This document shows, one piece after another, positions 1-10,959 of a stretch of DNA of 64,000 nucleotides. The notes under the pieces are model-generated. The model made no database searches. It was not told where the DNA came from and worked only from the letters and a program-made list of their open reading frames with translations. This DNA is from Bettongia penicillata ogilbyi (lineage: Eukaryota; Chordata; Mammalia; Diprotodontia; Potoroidae). The stretch spans positions 4,228,841 through 4,292,840 of the forward strand of contig JAJHZJ010000252.1 in NCBI GenBank assembly GCA_023548195.1, given 5' to 3'. A program made the translations under genes and the position numbers. The stretch's first letter is position 1. Each line of letters begins with the position of its first letter.

Positions 1-12
1 TTGTTTTTAATT

Positions 13-34
13 GGGGGTTAGGGGTTTGGGGGGG
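13..34 (+). other. G-quadruplex-type G-run cluster
   Basis: Three G runs of 5, 4 and 7 are separated by TTA and TTT. The 7-G run can be split, giving four G3+ tracts with loops of 3, 3 and 1. This satisfies the usual G-quadruplex pattern. The TTAGGGG stretch is telomere-like, but it is a single unit and not an array. Confidence 0.5.
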
Positions 35-86
35 AGAGAAAGGAGGAGTTTTGAAAATTGAAAAAATAAAATATATATATGTATAC

Positions 87-163
<77 letters not shown>
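87..163. repeat. (AG)n microsatellite
   Basis: About 38 AG units with one AA interruption near 101. The long open frames here (poly Arg-Glu on plus, poly Ser-Leu on minus) are products of the dinucleotide and not genes. A short AT run precedes it at 69-80. Confidence 0.97.
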
Positions 164-168
<5 letters not shown>

Positions 169-482
169 CATACACACATATACATTTAAAAGTGGTTGTT
201 GCAAAAGTACAAAGCCTTCAAAGAAGAGATATGAAAAGATATTCCCCCACCTTACTCCCTTGCAGGAATGGGAGGTCCAAAGGTGTAGCTCACTGCATGT
301 ATTTTCAGATTTTTTTCAATGAATTGATTGATATTTTTGCTGATTTCTTCTCTCCCCTTCTCTTTTTTTTTAAAAATGTGTTTTCAATATTGGATGACTT
401 TATGGGAAGGAAGAAGGGAGAGATATTGGAAAAATTATTATTGATGCAAAAACAAAAGATATAAGCAAAATGTGTTTGTTAT
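164..482. other. Unassigned T-rich stretch
   Basis: I see no gene and no recognisable repeat family between the AG microsatellite and the next low-complexity tract. It contains poly-T/A runs near 362-375. Confidence 0.4.
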
Positions 483-641
483 CAATATACATATATAATG
501 TGTTGTATATACTATGTAGTACATATATAGTGCATGTGTATACATATACCCATATGTATATATTTACACACATATATACATAAACATATACACCTACACC
601 TACACATACATGTACACACATACACATACATATACATATTT
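483..641. repeat. Degenerate TA/CA (TACA, TATG) low-complexity tract
   Basis: Alternating purine-pyrimidine sequence built from ATAC, ACAT, ATGT and CACA words, with no constant unit. It looks like an old compound TA/CA microsatellite. Confidence 0.85.
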
Positions 642-840
642 TTCAAGAGCAGGGACTTTGGAGCTATAGGCTTCTGACTTCGGGGTTCCTGGTCAGATGT
701 TCTGCTCCCTGAAAGTTTCTCCTGTGGTTCATGAGAGCTTCTTGATTGTTTTTTCAGGAAGCTTCAGTGAATTTCCATGGGTCTTTAAATACTTTAAAAT
801 TTTGGCTCCAGTCTGTCTTCCCAAGGTGATAAGAGATTAT

Positions 841-1045
841 GTAGTCTGCATTCCAGCCAAATTGACTTACTAGAGTTCAGGACAAGTCACTTAGCCTCTA
901 TTTGCCTCAGTTTCCTCAACTGTAAATTTCAGATAACAATAGCACCTACCTCCCAGGGTTATTGTGAAGTCTAATGAGATACTAATTGTTTTTCAAAGTG
1001 GATAACACATTGCCAGACACATGGTATATGTTATATAAATACTTC
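841..1045 (+). repeat. MIR SINE
   Basis: The MIR core is readable: a CAAGTCACTTAGCCTCT-type segment, then TTTGCCTCAGTTTCCTCA, then the 3' part with 'cctcccagggttattgtgaag' and an 'acattgccagacacatggtat' ending. The tRNA-like head is degraded. The 640-840 segment upstream shows no clear repeat. Confidence 0.8.
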
Positions 1046-1089
1046 TTATCTCTTCCTCCCCACCCTGCCTCCCCCTTGTTCTCTCACAG

Positions 1090-1515
1090 TACTCAGTCTC
1101 CTCCCTCAGTGCCTTTGCTAAGGCTGCCCACTCCTACCCCATCCCATGCCTGGAACTGTTCTAAATCCTCATCTGCCCCCTAGAACACTTAATTTCCTTT
1201 GGGCCTCTTCTCACATACCACATCCTTCCAGAGACTTTTCCTGATTATCCTTCCCCAGGGGAATCTCCTCACCCCCTTGCCAAATCTCCTTCCAAATCCC
1301 CTTGTATTTACTTGGTTTAGTCTGTTCACTTATCAGTGTAATTGCTTTCTCTCCCTTCCAGAACATCATCGCCTTGACTGGGGAATGTTTAATGTGTGTG
1401 TCCAGCAAAGGTTCTGACACATAGTTAACATAGGCTTGTTGGGGAGTTGATTGTACGTTCTCTCAGCACCCAGCACGGTGAATGGTACCTAGTGGATGAG
1501 AAATAAATATTTGCA
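1090..1515 (+). repeat. L2 LINE 3' ends (two blocks)
   Basis: Pyrimidine-rich L2 3' sequence: 'tgcctttgctaaggctg', 'tgcctggaactgttct', 'ccttccagagacttttcctgatta', then a terminal 'ttctgacacatagt' block. A second terminal block ends 'cacggtgaatggtacctagtggatgagaaataaatatt' near 1510. The two endings suggest overlapping copies or a duplicated 3' end. Confidence 0.7.
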
Positions 1516-3280
1516 AATCAAGGGATAGATGACTGCCAAGGACACTATAGCCAAACGCTCCATTAGAGCACATTCGGTTTTGCCAGGCAAGAGTGTCCTG
1601 GAGCATTGTCCTGGGTCTCCAGAAAGTCAGACTTCTGTTTTAACCAGAAACTTGGTGTGTTTCTTTGATTATCATTATATAATTTTAAAACAAATTCTTC
1701 ACTTTGTACACACCCAGCTAACCTGACAAAAACCACAAATGCTGGGTCTCAGTCCCAGACTCATAGCTGACCTCAGATTTCCTTCCACTTTGAGGGTCCA
1801 CAGGACATCCCCTTTAGGCCTTTTTCCTTTTTCTTTCCCTTTCCCCATCTTAACATTATTCATACCCTTTGTTTCCATTTTCTTTTTAGGGTAGTAGAAG
1901 GGAAGCTGTATATTAGCTATAACAGAGTTTTAATGGATCTGGATTTGACAGCATGTCTTATCTGCTATCATCTTTTATATGCGTGGGGAGAAAGGGATGA
2001 GATATTCTCCTTTTATTGACACTCAAAGAGCAGACACAGGAAAATAACGTACGTACCTCCTATTTTAAAGGTCTCATCCCTTTCTATAGTATACTTTCAC
2101 CTATACTTTAAATTTAGTTGGAAATTATCTATTTTAATGTATTCTTACTGAAGCATTTCCTTCCTCCCTGGAAACATGAATTGTTTGATTTATAATTAAG
2201 GTTTATGTAAGTTATGTCCAGGAAACCATCTGTTTTCTGAAATTACAAGCAGAAAGTGTAGCATCCCCTCTGGTGAACTTATTCAACTAGTACCTGAATT
2301 GTCAGGTTGGGTCCCCAGAGGGGTGGTTATATTTACAAATCTAGTTCACAAGCCCTCATCACCATGCTTTTCATTAACAATCAGCCAGTAGACTCAATTA
2401 GCTCTTAGCAAAGACATTTACTAAGATGGCATAGTAAAAGAACATTAGCTACAGACATTCCTCCCATAAACTTTAAGCACACAAATACACATAGTTCCAG
2501 TGGGAAGACTGGGTTCTATTTAGAGTACAGTGTTCATGAAGCACACACCGAGGATATGAATATTATGGACAGCCTACAAGTCCTGAGAGTTGAGGGCCTT
2601 CAAGTCTTTCTTCTTTTCATAAAATCCTCATGCTAATTTCCCAGAGTCTTCTCTACATATTCTGATTCTGGATTGCCAGGGATTCCACTTCTTAAAGATG
2701 CTTCCTCTCTCAGAAGACTTTCTGATTCTATTTTATCCGGAATGTGTGTCTCTGCTTCACACTGGACGCAGTGTCTCTTACTGGTCCAGGGGCTCCCATC
2801 AAAGCTACAGGGCTGATTAAAGAAGGAGGGAGAGAGAAATCTGCTCTGCCATCCGCCATGAATCTTACTCCATGACTGTCAGCCTTGCCTGCCTACTACG
2901 GTTCGTTCCTTTCTAGACTCAGAGGAGTAGTTCAACCTCATAAAGGGATCTGGACATACATGCTTCTCTTTAGGGACTTCTAATGTATCATAAACATCTT
3001 GTGAGTACATTCTGGGTCTTCAGTGACTCTAGCAATGGAGATGGACAGGAGAATTTCAAAGCAAGACCCTGAAATTCCTTTAAGGGAAGTAAAGTCTCTC
3101 CCTTGTTGCATATTTCTACTCAGCAATGTTTGCATTTTTCTTACATGCTCCAGTAGCAAGAGGATGGTACTCAGCAGATAGTTGAATTTCCATGTGCACA
3201 TTTTAAACTAAATTCTAACGTCACATCTATAGAGCTCTTACATCTGTGTTTGGTGAATAGAGGGTTATTATTGACTGCTC
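1516..3280. other. Stretch without a recognised gene or repeat
   Basis: Mixed-composition sequence without a repeat signature that I can identify. Open frames are under 75 codons with no recognisable domain. Some parts (about 2330-2480) look moderately complex and could hold noncoding regulatory sequence, but no specific motif supports that. Confidence 0.35.
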
Positions 3281-3289
3281 CCCACCTCC

Positions 3290-3500
3290 ACTACTCATAG
3301 AACAAAAGGAAACAGGTTAAAATAACAAGAGGAAATCTATTGGAACAAGAGGGATTTGAATTAGACTTTAGGAAAAACTTCCTAAGAGCAAAATTAATAA
3401 AAAGTGAAATACATGATAGAAATAGGTAGTGAATTCTCCTTCCCAAAGGTTTTTTTAAAAGAGGACAGAAATTTGTCTCTCTGAAATGGCCCAGGTTCAT
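3290..3500 (+). repeat. Probable CR1/L3 LINE 3' relic
   Basis: The segment 'ggatttgaattagactttaggaaaaacttcctaagagc' followed by 'gtgaattctccttcc' matches the conserved 3' portion of CR1/L3 elements, as in the better copy at 14.8-15.3 kb. The 179-codon minus frame at 3291-3830 runs antisense to it, which argues against a gene. Confidence 0.5.
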
Positions 3501-4949
3501 TTCTGCCTGGAGGAAAGAGATAAAGTATAAGTCTGAATGAATGGAGCCTTGAAATTTCCTGATTAGATAAAAATCTATCAATTTTTTTTCTGAGTAGATT
3601 ATCCTAACACTGAAGGAAGAATATAAGGAAAAGTTCCAAAACAAAGGAATGTTTTTTTCCAGTCCATGGTTTGCTGATCTATTTTTGTAAATGGCCAGAA
3701 AAGAAAAGGAAAAACAAAACTCATTCAAGTCTGACATCATTCTTTTCAACATTGAGGAAACTTTAGATAAATATGTCTTGAAACATACTTGAGACATGTT
3801 TGTGGTGACTTGGAGGGACCCCAGAGTCAAAACAGCGGAAGGAATTATTTTTCACAAGAAACTAATCCTACTGTGACTTAGCCACACAAATGAGATTTAA
3901 GCCGCTGCGCAACCACTATTTGAGGCATCCCACTTGTAGCGAGAAAATATCAGAATGAACCCACAAATGCACAGGACATCAAAGGTATTTAGCCCCTGAG
4001 GCACTGTAATAAGATTTATTCTGTGCCTATCCCCACCCTCCATCTCTGAGTTTCCTTTCCTAGTTTCATGTTCAGGAAAACCTCCCATATCCACTTCCAT
4101 CACAGGTGAAATATAAAAGCAGCTGGGAAATAATTTATCTGGTGGGAATAAAATCATAGTTTTTCCAACATGGAGAATTTATAGAGAGAGACCAATATAC
4201 AACCTCAGATTCTGTTTCTCACACAGAAGAAGGCAGGGTGCCACCTTCAAGGACAAGGATACAATCAGCAAACACACATTTTAGAGAAGATACCAGCAAA
4301 TGAATACTGCCGAGCAGGGAGTGCTGAGAGTCCAAAGTGCCTGCAGGTAGCAACCTTTGGTGGCTAATCAGCCAACAGCAAGACAAGAACAGGGAATTCT
4401 ATTTCTCAGCTCAGTGGGTTTAGAAACAAGAGGGAAAAAAAACAAAATACCACACACTACCAGTGTAGCAAGAAAGCCTTAATGTCTGAAATGCTGCCAC
4501 TGGGGGCCGTCAGATGGGAAATGAGGAGCAAACCCACCTTGGTCCTGGCAATCCAATAGCCTTCTAATTAAACAACAGTAACAGCCTGTGCTTCCTAAGT
4601 GATCTTTCAGTCAGCATCACTTCCTCTAATCTTTACTGGCTTTCTGTGCCCTTGGTAAGATGACAGCATACAAGGGATGCCTCTCTGCTTGGACTAGGTC
4701 CATTTAATTCCAATAGAAAGGACTGCTGGGTCACTGGTCCCCTGCAGAAGGGAGTCAGTAGGCAGCTAGAATCCAGAGTATCTCCCAGTTTTCTTCTCTA
4801 AAGGAAAAGGAAGATGAGAAATTCCACCCTACTGCAGTTTATTTCCCAGGTAATAAGAAGGGTGTTGAGTATGAGTGTTTGAATGTACTGAGTTCAGAAG
4901 AGGAAAAGTGAATCGCTATGTCCACTATGGGCTTAATCAATGATTGAGA
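3501..4949. other. Repeat-poor stretch, no gene seen
   Basis: No interspersed repeat is recognised. The 4200-4780 part is of balanced composition with E-box-like and short palindromic words. No exon with paired splice signals and an open frame is convincing. Confidence 0.35.
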
Positions 4950-5033
4950 ACATGTACTTTCACCTCCCACTCTTTCAGTTTCCTCATTTGTAAAGTAAGC
5001 ATAACAATAAGTGATAGCTTGAAAATGAACTTA
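4950..5033 (+). repeat. MIR fragment, target of the L1 insertion
   Basis: The 'cactctttcagtttcctcatttgtaaagtaagcataacaataa' segment is a MIR core and 3' part. It is interrupted at 5033 by an L1, and the flank resumes after 5845. Confidence 0.65.
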
Positions 5034-5832
5034 GAAAATTCATTTTTCTACATTACTACACTACATTAGGATGAGCTGATCCAACCATTCTGGAGAGCAA
5101 TTTGGAACTATCCTCAAAGGGCAGAAATGTGCATACCCTTTGACCCAGCAATATCACTTCTAGGACTGTACCCCAAAGAGATCATAAAAATGGGAAAGGG
5201 TCCCACATGTGCAAAAGTATTTATAGCAGCTCTTTTTGTGGTGGCCAAGAACTGGAAACTGAGAGGATGCCCATCACTTGGGGAATGGCTAAACAAGTTG
5301 TGGTATATAAATGTAATGGAATACTATTTATAAGGAAGACTTCAGAGAGGCCTGGAAGGACTTATATGAACTGATGCTGAGTAAAAGGAGAAGAACCAGT
5401 AGAACATTGTATACAGTACCAGCCACAGTGTGCAAGGACTGTTTCTGATAGACTTAGCCCTTCACAGCAATGCAAGGACCTAAAACATTCCCAAAGGACT
5501 CTTGAGGCAAAATGCCATCTACATCCAGGGAAAGAACTATGGAATCACAAAGCGGAATGAGGTAGAATATTTTCTCTTGTGTTATGTTTTGTTTTGTTTT
5601 TTCTCATGGTTTTTCCCATTCTTTTTAATTCTTCTATGCAACATGACTAATGTGAAAATGTGGCTAATAAGAATGTATGTGTAGAACTCATTAAGATTAC
5701 ATCTTGTCTTGGGGAGGAAGAAGGGAAAGAGGGGGAGAAAATCTAAGACTTATGGAAGTGATTGTAGGAAACTGAAAACAAATAAATTTTAAAAAATTAA
5801 AAAACTGAAAAAAGAAAACAAACAAAAAAAAA
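5034..5832 (+). mobile_element. 5'-truncated L1 LINE (3' end) with target-site duplication
   Basis: This is the 3' end of a marsupial-type L1. It begins within the conserved segment 'ccaaccattctggagagcaatttggaac', then 'tttgacccagcaatatcact', 'ggaatactat', and ends with AATAAA (about 5780) and an A-rich tail. A 13-bp direct repeat flanks it: GAAAATGAACTTA at 5021-5033 and GAAAATGAATTTA at 5833-5845, with one transition. The insertion site TT/GAAAA resembles the L1 endonuclease target TT/AAAA. The 68-codon frame at 5127-5333 is a remnant of L1 sequence and not an independent gene. Confidence 0.9.
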
Positions 5833-5944
5833 GAAAATGAATTTAAGGATTTCCTAATGTCTCTAAATTCCTATGAATCCCATCTCAAAGGATGAGTAGG
5901 TAAGGTATAATAACATCATTGTCATTATTTTATGGATTGAATAA

Positions 5945-6197
5945 TTGTTATTGTTTAGTCATGTCTGACTTTTCATGACCCCACTTGGGGTTTTCTTGGC
6001 AAAGATACTGGAGTGATTTGCCATTTCCTTCTCCAGCTCATTTTACAGATGAGGAAACTGAGGCAAACAGGGTTAAGTGGCTTGTCCAAGGTCACACAGC
6101 TAATTAGTGACTGAGGCAGGATTTGAACTCAGGAAGAGGAGTCTTCCTAACTCTAGGTCTGGCACTCTATGCACTATGGCAACACCTAGCTGTCTCT
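5945..6197 (-). repeat. MAR1-type SINE (marsupial MIR-related)
   Basis: Nearly full-length antisense copy. It reads from the tail ('agtcatgtctgactt', 'ggggttttcttggcaaagat', 'ggagtgatttgccatttcc') through the MIR core ('tttacagatgaggaaactgaggca', 'ggtcacacagctaat') to the tRNA-like head ('ggatttgaactcagg', 'cacctagctgtc'). This tail joined to a MIR core is what points to a marsupial. Confidence 0.92.
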
Positions 6198-6229
6198 TTC
6201 CCTCCCATATACACTGAAATCCAGTGACA

Positions 6230-6384
6230 CTGACCTTGCCCTTCCTAGATAAGACATTCACCTTCAGACTCCAGGTGTTTTCACTGGCTGTTCCTCATAC
6301 CTGGAATACTCTCCTTCCACATATCCAGCTTGGGTTTCTGTAAGTCTCAGCTAAAGTTTCATCTTTAAGAAGGCTTGGTCTCCC
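6230..6384 (+). repeat. L2 LINE, 5' piece of a split copy
   Basis: The L2 3' region reads 'cactggctgttcctcatacctggaatactctcc' and 'agtctcagctaaagtttcatctttaagaaggcttggtctccc'. It continues on the far side of the MIR at 6628. Confidence 0.75.
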
Positions 6385-6627
6385 AGGTAACTGGTAACCC
6401 AGTGGATAGAGCATTGGCTTGAAGTCAGGAAGACCTGTGTTCAAATCAAGCCTCAGAAACTAACTTGGCAAGTCCCTTAACCATTATCTGCCTCAGTTTC
6501 CTCAACTGTAGAATGGATATAATAACAGCATCTACTTTGCTGTAAGGATCGATGAGATGATAGTATTTGTAAAAAGCACTTACCACAGCATCTGGAACAT
6601 AGTAGGTGCTATATAAATGCTTACATT
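6385..6627 (+). repeat. MIR SINE nested in L2
   Basis: Well-preserved MIR with head 'agtggatagagcattggcttgaagtcagg', box-B-like 'gttcaaatc', core 'ctgcctcagtttcctcaactgta' and 3' end 'acatagtaggtgctatataaatgct'. It separates two collinear L2 pieces, so it is the younger element. Confidence 0.85.
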
Positions 6628-6835
6628 TTCCCCCTTTCCCCATTCTAGCATCTTTCCTTTGATTTGTCAAATTTGGCCTTTGCCCATTATCCCCAGTTAT
6701 CTTGTTTGTACATAATTACGTTTCATGTTATATTCCCCGTTAGGCTGTAAGCTCCTTGAGAGCAGAGACCGTCTTTTGCATTTAACCAAGTGCCTGACAA
6801 ATAAATAGTAGGTACTTAATTGATTTCTCTCTTCT
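6628..6835 (+). repeat. L2 LINE, 3' piece of a split copy
   Basis: The L2 3' end resumes: 'ttatcttgtttgtacataatta', 'taggctgtaagctccttgagagcagagacc', and the terminal 'aaatagtaggtacttaattga'. Confidence 0.85.
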
Positions 6836-7351
6836 GACCTCCAGAAGTGGTTGTCACTATTCCTAAGCCTTTCAGATATTTTTTTTTTTGGAAAGTTCCT
6901 TGATGTGAAGAATATAAATTGAATCATTTTCAAAATTTTATAACTTTGAAATAAACCCCTGATTTGTTTTTATTATGGAGTTAACCTTAGCAAAGGTTAA
7001 TACATGTCTCAGGTTATTACCTTTATTGTCACCATTCCCAAGATGAAATCCAAGATACAGAATGGAAGCTAACTTTCTTTGGTGTGTCAAGTGTGTCATT
7101 AGTGCGTCTCTTAGCTCTTGAAATGGACACTGTCATTAGTCACTGCTGTTCTAGAAACACTATTACCAGCTCCAGTGGTAATGATGGGGTAGGGATTCTG
7201 GGAACCTCCTTGAACTACCCTTGCATCTTCCCACTTAATCTGGCCTTTCATAAACAAATCTGTTACCCTTAACTTAGCCAGGCCTTCCCTTAGTCTGTTA
7301 CCTCAGGCTTGCCCCACCTGCTTCCCACCCCAGCCTTCCATGGTCCAATAC
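6836..7351. other. Unassigned stretch
   Basis: No gene or repeat is recognised. Short open frames (up to 78 codons) show no domain. Confidence 0.35.
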
Positions 7352-7518
7352 ATCCAGATTGCTGTGTGACCCTGGGCAAGTCACTTCACCCTGTAGGCCT
7401 TAGTTTCCTCATCTGTAAAATGGGAATCATGATGGAACATACTTCCCAGGGTGGTTGAGGATCCATTGAAATAATGATTTTAAAGTGTTTAGAACTGTGC
7501 CTGGCACAAAGTAAACAC
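7352..7518 (+). repeat. MIR SINE
   Basis: Core reads 'tgtgtgaccctgggcaagtcacttcacc', 'ttagtttcctcatctgtaaaatggg' and 3' part 'tttagaactgtgcctggcacaaagtaaacact'. The head is truncated. Confidence 0.88.
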
Positions 7519-7524
7519 TATCGG

Positions 7525-7612
7525 CAAGCATTTCTTAAATGCATACTATGTGCTAGACCCTGGCATGCAAACTGAAATGTCCTTGCCCTCAAGAGTTTAA
7601 TATTCTGAATCT
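7525..7612 (+). repeat. Dispersed 'catttattaagtgcctactatgtgcc' repeat fragment
   Basis: Matches by eye the same unclassified old dispersed repeat seen at 17.9, 26.6, 31.1, 47.0 and 52.8 kb: 'caagcatttcttaaatgcatactatgtgctagaccctgg ... ttgccctcaagagttta'. Confidence 0.65.
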
Positions 7613-8224
7613 TAAAAATCAAACAAAGTGAAATTGGAGGGGAAAGGAGGGGTAGGAAAAGAAAATAAAATATCACTCTGCCTGGTATAAGATTCTGATC
7701 CTTTTTGTGGCTACAGGTCTGTTTTGTCATGAAAACCCCTCTGAAATATAGAAAAAGGAAGACCCACATAGAGGAATTTGCCAATAAAGACTTCCCTTGA
7801 GACTGGGCCTTCACTCCCTCTGTCCAGAGTCCTGTACTCACTGCTCATCCATCCCCTGCAGATAGGAATGAAGATTGGCTTTCTCAGGGTGCCTCCCTCC
7901 CTTCTTTTCAGGAACCAGGGATTATCAGTGTGGGACATTGCAGATGTATTCGATTGACTTTATTGAACTGTTCTTTTTGCCCCAATTCTTTTTTTTTTAC
8001 CCTTTATAAAGGGGTGGTTTTCTGAAGAGAGGAGAGGGAGAGGGAAGGAAAATATATTTGGAAATAAAGGTGGTGTAAAAACAAAAGATGTTAATAATTT
8101 TTTTAAAAAAATATGTTTAATCATCAGGAGCCAAAAAAGACTTTTCCTCCCATTTTGAAACTACTAACCCCAGAAAGGCACTGAAAGTCAGGTATATATT
8201 GTCCTTCCTTCACAACCAGGCTTG
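7613..8224. other. Unassigned stretch
   Basis: No clear repeat or gene. Two overlapping minus frames (107 and 75 codons) occur at 7518-7938, but they overlap the repeat fragment at 7525-7612 and show no domain. Confidence 0.3.
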
Positions 8225-8610
8225 GCTCAGGCCTATGTAAAAAGTAGCTGCTCTTTCCCAGGACCTGACATCTCAATTCTGCCATCCCTCATCCCTTTTT
8301 CCCTGGGCTCCACCAGAGCCAAGGAGGATCTCCCCCTTGTTCAGCTGGGACAGCTGCCAGGGAAGGGCTGCAGGCTAGTGTGTTTCAATAATACTAAACA
8401 ATGGATTAATTACACTGCCAGCCTGGTTAGTTGACACTCCCGGTGCCACTCCTATGGAGGGAAGGCATATAGTAGTCACCAGAAGACAACAGGCATGGAA
8501 CGCTGTGGGAAGGCTTGCAGCGCCCACTGGGAAGCCCTTGGCTTGTTTCTTACCAGCTCGCCTGATCTATTAAAGCTGTTAAGCCAAATCCCCCTTAATA
8601 GACTTGAGGT
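8225..8610. promoter_or_regulatory. Candidate noncoding regulatory block (SOX plus homeodomain-like sites)
   Basis: A repeat-free block of high complexity. At 8398-8412 a SOX-type ACAATGG directly abuts the palindromic homeodomain-type ATTAATTA. At 8567-8601 the words CTATTAA and TTAATAG form a 7-bp inverted pair. Short words like these occur by chance, so the call rests on clustering and absence of repeats. Cross-species conservation was not tested. Confidence 0.3.
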
Positions 8611-8636
8611 GGTGTGTGTGTGTGTATGTGTGTGTT
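8611..8636. repeat. Short (TG)n tract
   Basis: About 12 TG units with one TA interruption. Confidence 0.85.
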
Positions 8637-8789
8637 TCATGGTTCATTTTATTAGCTCTGGGGTTTTTTTAATTATTTTTTTCTATTAAGAAGAAATTTC
8701 TTTCTCTCCCACCTCTCCAATTCAGGGGTGGGAGGTGGGGAAGCTTTGTAACAAATAATTCTGCTTGTTTCTGAAAACATCTGGAGAAT

Positions 8790-9140
8790 TACAAGGGTAG
8801 TTTTCCCTGCTGAGCTGTGTTCCCCCCAAAGAGACTCCACTTCAGGGGGGCTGCTGGGCTGGCACCACCCCTTTCCCTCCCACCTGGCTGTGCTGATGAA
8901 GAGACCCCAGCAGCTGCATTATCCTTAGAACACAGACAGCTGGCTCAAAGAAGGTCAGCTTCTGAAACCAGACTACTAATTAGGTCACATTCTGCTTTCT
9001 GCTGCTCTGTATTTAATTTCCAGAAAACATTCAACTGCAAGCCTGGGGCCCAGAATTCACCAGAATGCTAATGCCTTCGAGGGCTCAGCTCTCCCGTTGG
9101 CTGGGCTTCCTTGCCTTGGCTTGCAACACAAAGCCAGGCT
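8790..9140. promoter_or_regulatory. Repeat-free block, possible regulatory sequence
   Basis: High-complexity sequence with CAGCTG E-box words, an 'actaattaggtcac' homeodomain/nuclear-receptor-like word near 8972, and no repeat signature. The 84-codon plus frame 8817-9071 lacks a recognisable domain. I treat the block as noncoding of unknown role. Confidence 0.22.
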
Positions 9141-9534
9141 TTGGAGACCTGTAGGAAAGCTAGCTTCGAATGGGGGTTGAGGGGGAACAAGGATGGGGAC
9201 TGTGGTGAGCAGGCAGGGAGGGGGTGAAAGGCAAGAAGGACTAGACATATTTGTCTCCCCAGAAACCAGGCATCATTTTCACTTTTAGGGTAAGGCCTAA
9301 TCTCTAGGCAAGTCTGAGCCAGCATAGGGGAGATAGATGGGCAGTAACTGAAGTGGTTTATAGAACCTAGCCTCTCTAACAATATATATTGCATTTCAAA
9401 TAAGCAAACAACCCTGTCATTAGTTATATTATATCATTTTATTATTTATTATATTAATATATTATTATTATATATTGTTTCTCAAACAAATCATGAAAGG
9501 TAAATGCTTAGTTTTTTTAAAATAATAATAGTCA
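9141..9534. other. Unassigned stretch with an AT-rich tract
   Basis: No gene is recognised. A TTATTATATTAA-type AT-rich low-complexity tract occupies about 9424-9476. Confidence 0.4.
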
Positions 9535-9735
9535 ACAAACATTAGCAATATGGCATTTGCTATGTGTCAGTCCCTTTACAATTGTCTCCTTTGATTCTCA
9601 CAACAACCCTGCAAAGTAGGTGCTAATCATCCCCATTTTACAGATGAGGAAACTGAGATAAACAAAATTGAAGCAATTTGCCCAGGGTCAAAGCTAATAA
9701 GTATTTGAATCCCATTGCACCTAGCTGCCCCCATA
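9535..9735 (-). repeat. MIR SINE
   Basis: Antisense MIR: 'tgctatgtgtcag', 'atccccattttacagatgaggaaactgaga', 'gcccagggtcaaagctaataagt', ending in the head 'cacctagctgccc'. Confidence 0.88.
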
Positions 9736-9904
9736 TTCAATGTTTTTTAGGGTTATTTTTTTTTTTTGTGCATCTGTTCTCCTAGACTCTCAGAACCTAT
9801 GGCAACAGGCATAAATTCCAGCAGTAGTTTCTGGTCATCGGGAAAACTCTGAGGCTAGGCAAGGCCACCAGCCATGTGTGTATGTCCTGTAAAGTAGGAG
9901 CGTT

Positions 9905-10065
9905 CTTTGGATTTGGAGACAAAGAATTTGGATTGGAATTCAGGACCTGCTATTTACTAGCTGGATGTGACCTTGGGCAACAAAGCTCTTAACTGCTCCA
10001 GGACTCAGTCTCCTTTCATCAGTAAAATGAGAACCTGAGGTTCCCTTAAGTTATAGACCTAGTGT
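9905..10065 (+). repeat. MIR SINE (degraded)
   Basis: 'tggattggaattcaggacctgctatttactagctggatgtgaccttgggcaacaaagct' followed by a 'ctccaggactcagtctcc' core. Clearly MIR, though diverged. Confidence 0.65.
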
Positions 10066-10959
10066 CCTAAGGGAGTGTCTGATCCTACTGAGGTATAAAG
10101 TGTTTTCTAACTTCATCAAAGGAGAATCATAGAGTCTGGAGATGAATATTGTTTTCTAGACTTAAGTCTTCCACGGGGAGAGTTTCATTTGCACGATTAG
10201 ACTCATTTTACCTTTTGGAAAGCACCTTTTGGGTACAATCATGTACCCAAAGGAAGTATTTGGGATGGGCTTTATGTCTAGCCTCAGATCAAAGGAAGAA
10301 GGAATTCCATTTCAGGTGCCATTTCAGGTGTTTGACTTGGGGTCTGTGGCTGAGCCCAGAACTCTATTCAGACATTCTTGACTTGGTGAAGCCAGAAAAT
10401 CATTGTTCGCAGGGTCCTCTTTCTTATTCTTTCTCCTCTATGATAGACCGTTCCACTCATTTAGATACTCAGTATCTTCAGTATTCCCTCCCTCCACATA
10501 AGTCACTTTTAAAATTTGAGTTATAAACCAGTTATTTATATCTGGATGTGAATTCAAGTAGTTTTCCCCCATTTCTGCATACAGGTAAATTTTCAGTCTT
10601 ATTCTCCTTGCAATGAAAGACTTCCTTCCCCCAATCAATGGGATTCCAGGTGAGTGAGTAGAAGAGATAATTTTGAACAGGATGCCTTCCCAGAAATCAT
10701 ACCAACCCAAGCCTGCTCCACCCAATGCCTCTGTTTAGCCAATGTGGGTGTGGGTGTGGGGGGAGAGGGGAGGAAGGCGAGTCCAAGATTCCATGAAAAC
10801 CTAGGCTCCTTTCCTGAGAAAACTTGTGATGGGGATGGGAATCTCAACCTTCAAAAGGAAAAGATCATGTCTTGATCACAAAACATGGTACTTTCCTTCT
10901 GGGATTGACATGGTCTTTTTCTTTTGGGGATGCAGATCCCATCCCCATCACTTGCAGGC
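10066..10959. other. Unassigned stretch
   Basis: No repeat family is recognised. Frames up to 125 codons exist at 10149-10526, without a domain or convincing splice context. A GTGGGTGTGGG purine/T-rich run lies near 10745-10775. Confidence 0.35.

Noticed and set aside
13..34. Telomere-like TTAGGGG as an interstitial telomeric repeat
   Set aside because: There is only one TTAGGG-like unit and no array. It is kept only as a G-run cluster.
7..464. Overlapping long frames of poly Ser-Leu and poly Arg-Glu
   Set aside because: They are the six-frame reading of an (AG)n microsatellite. The same applies at 54205-54441 and, for (CCTT)n, at 13873-14184.
3291..3830. 179-codon minus-strand frame, the longest in the window
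   Set aside because: It is antisense to a CR1/L3-like relic, Phe/Ser/Leu-rich by composition, with no domain, no promoter and no partner exon.
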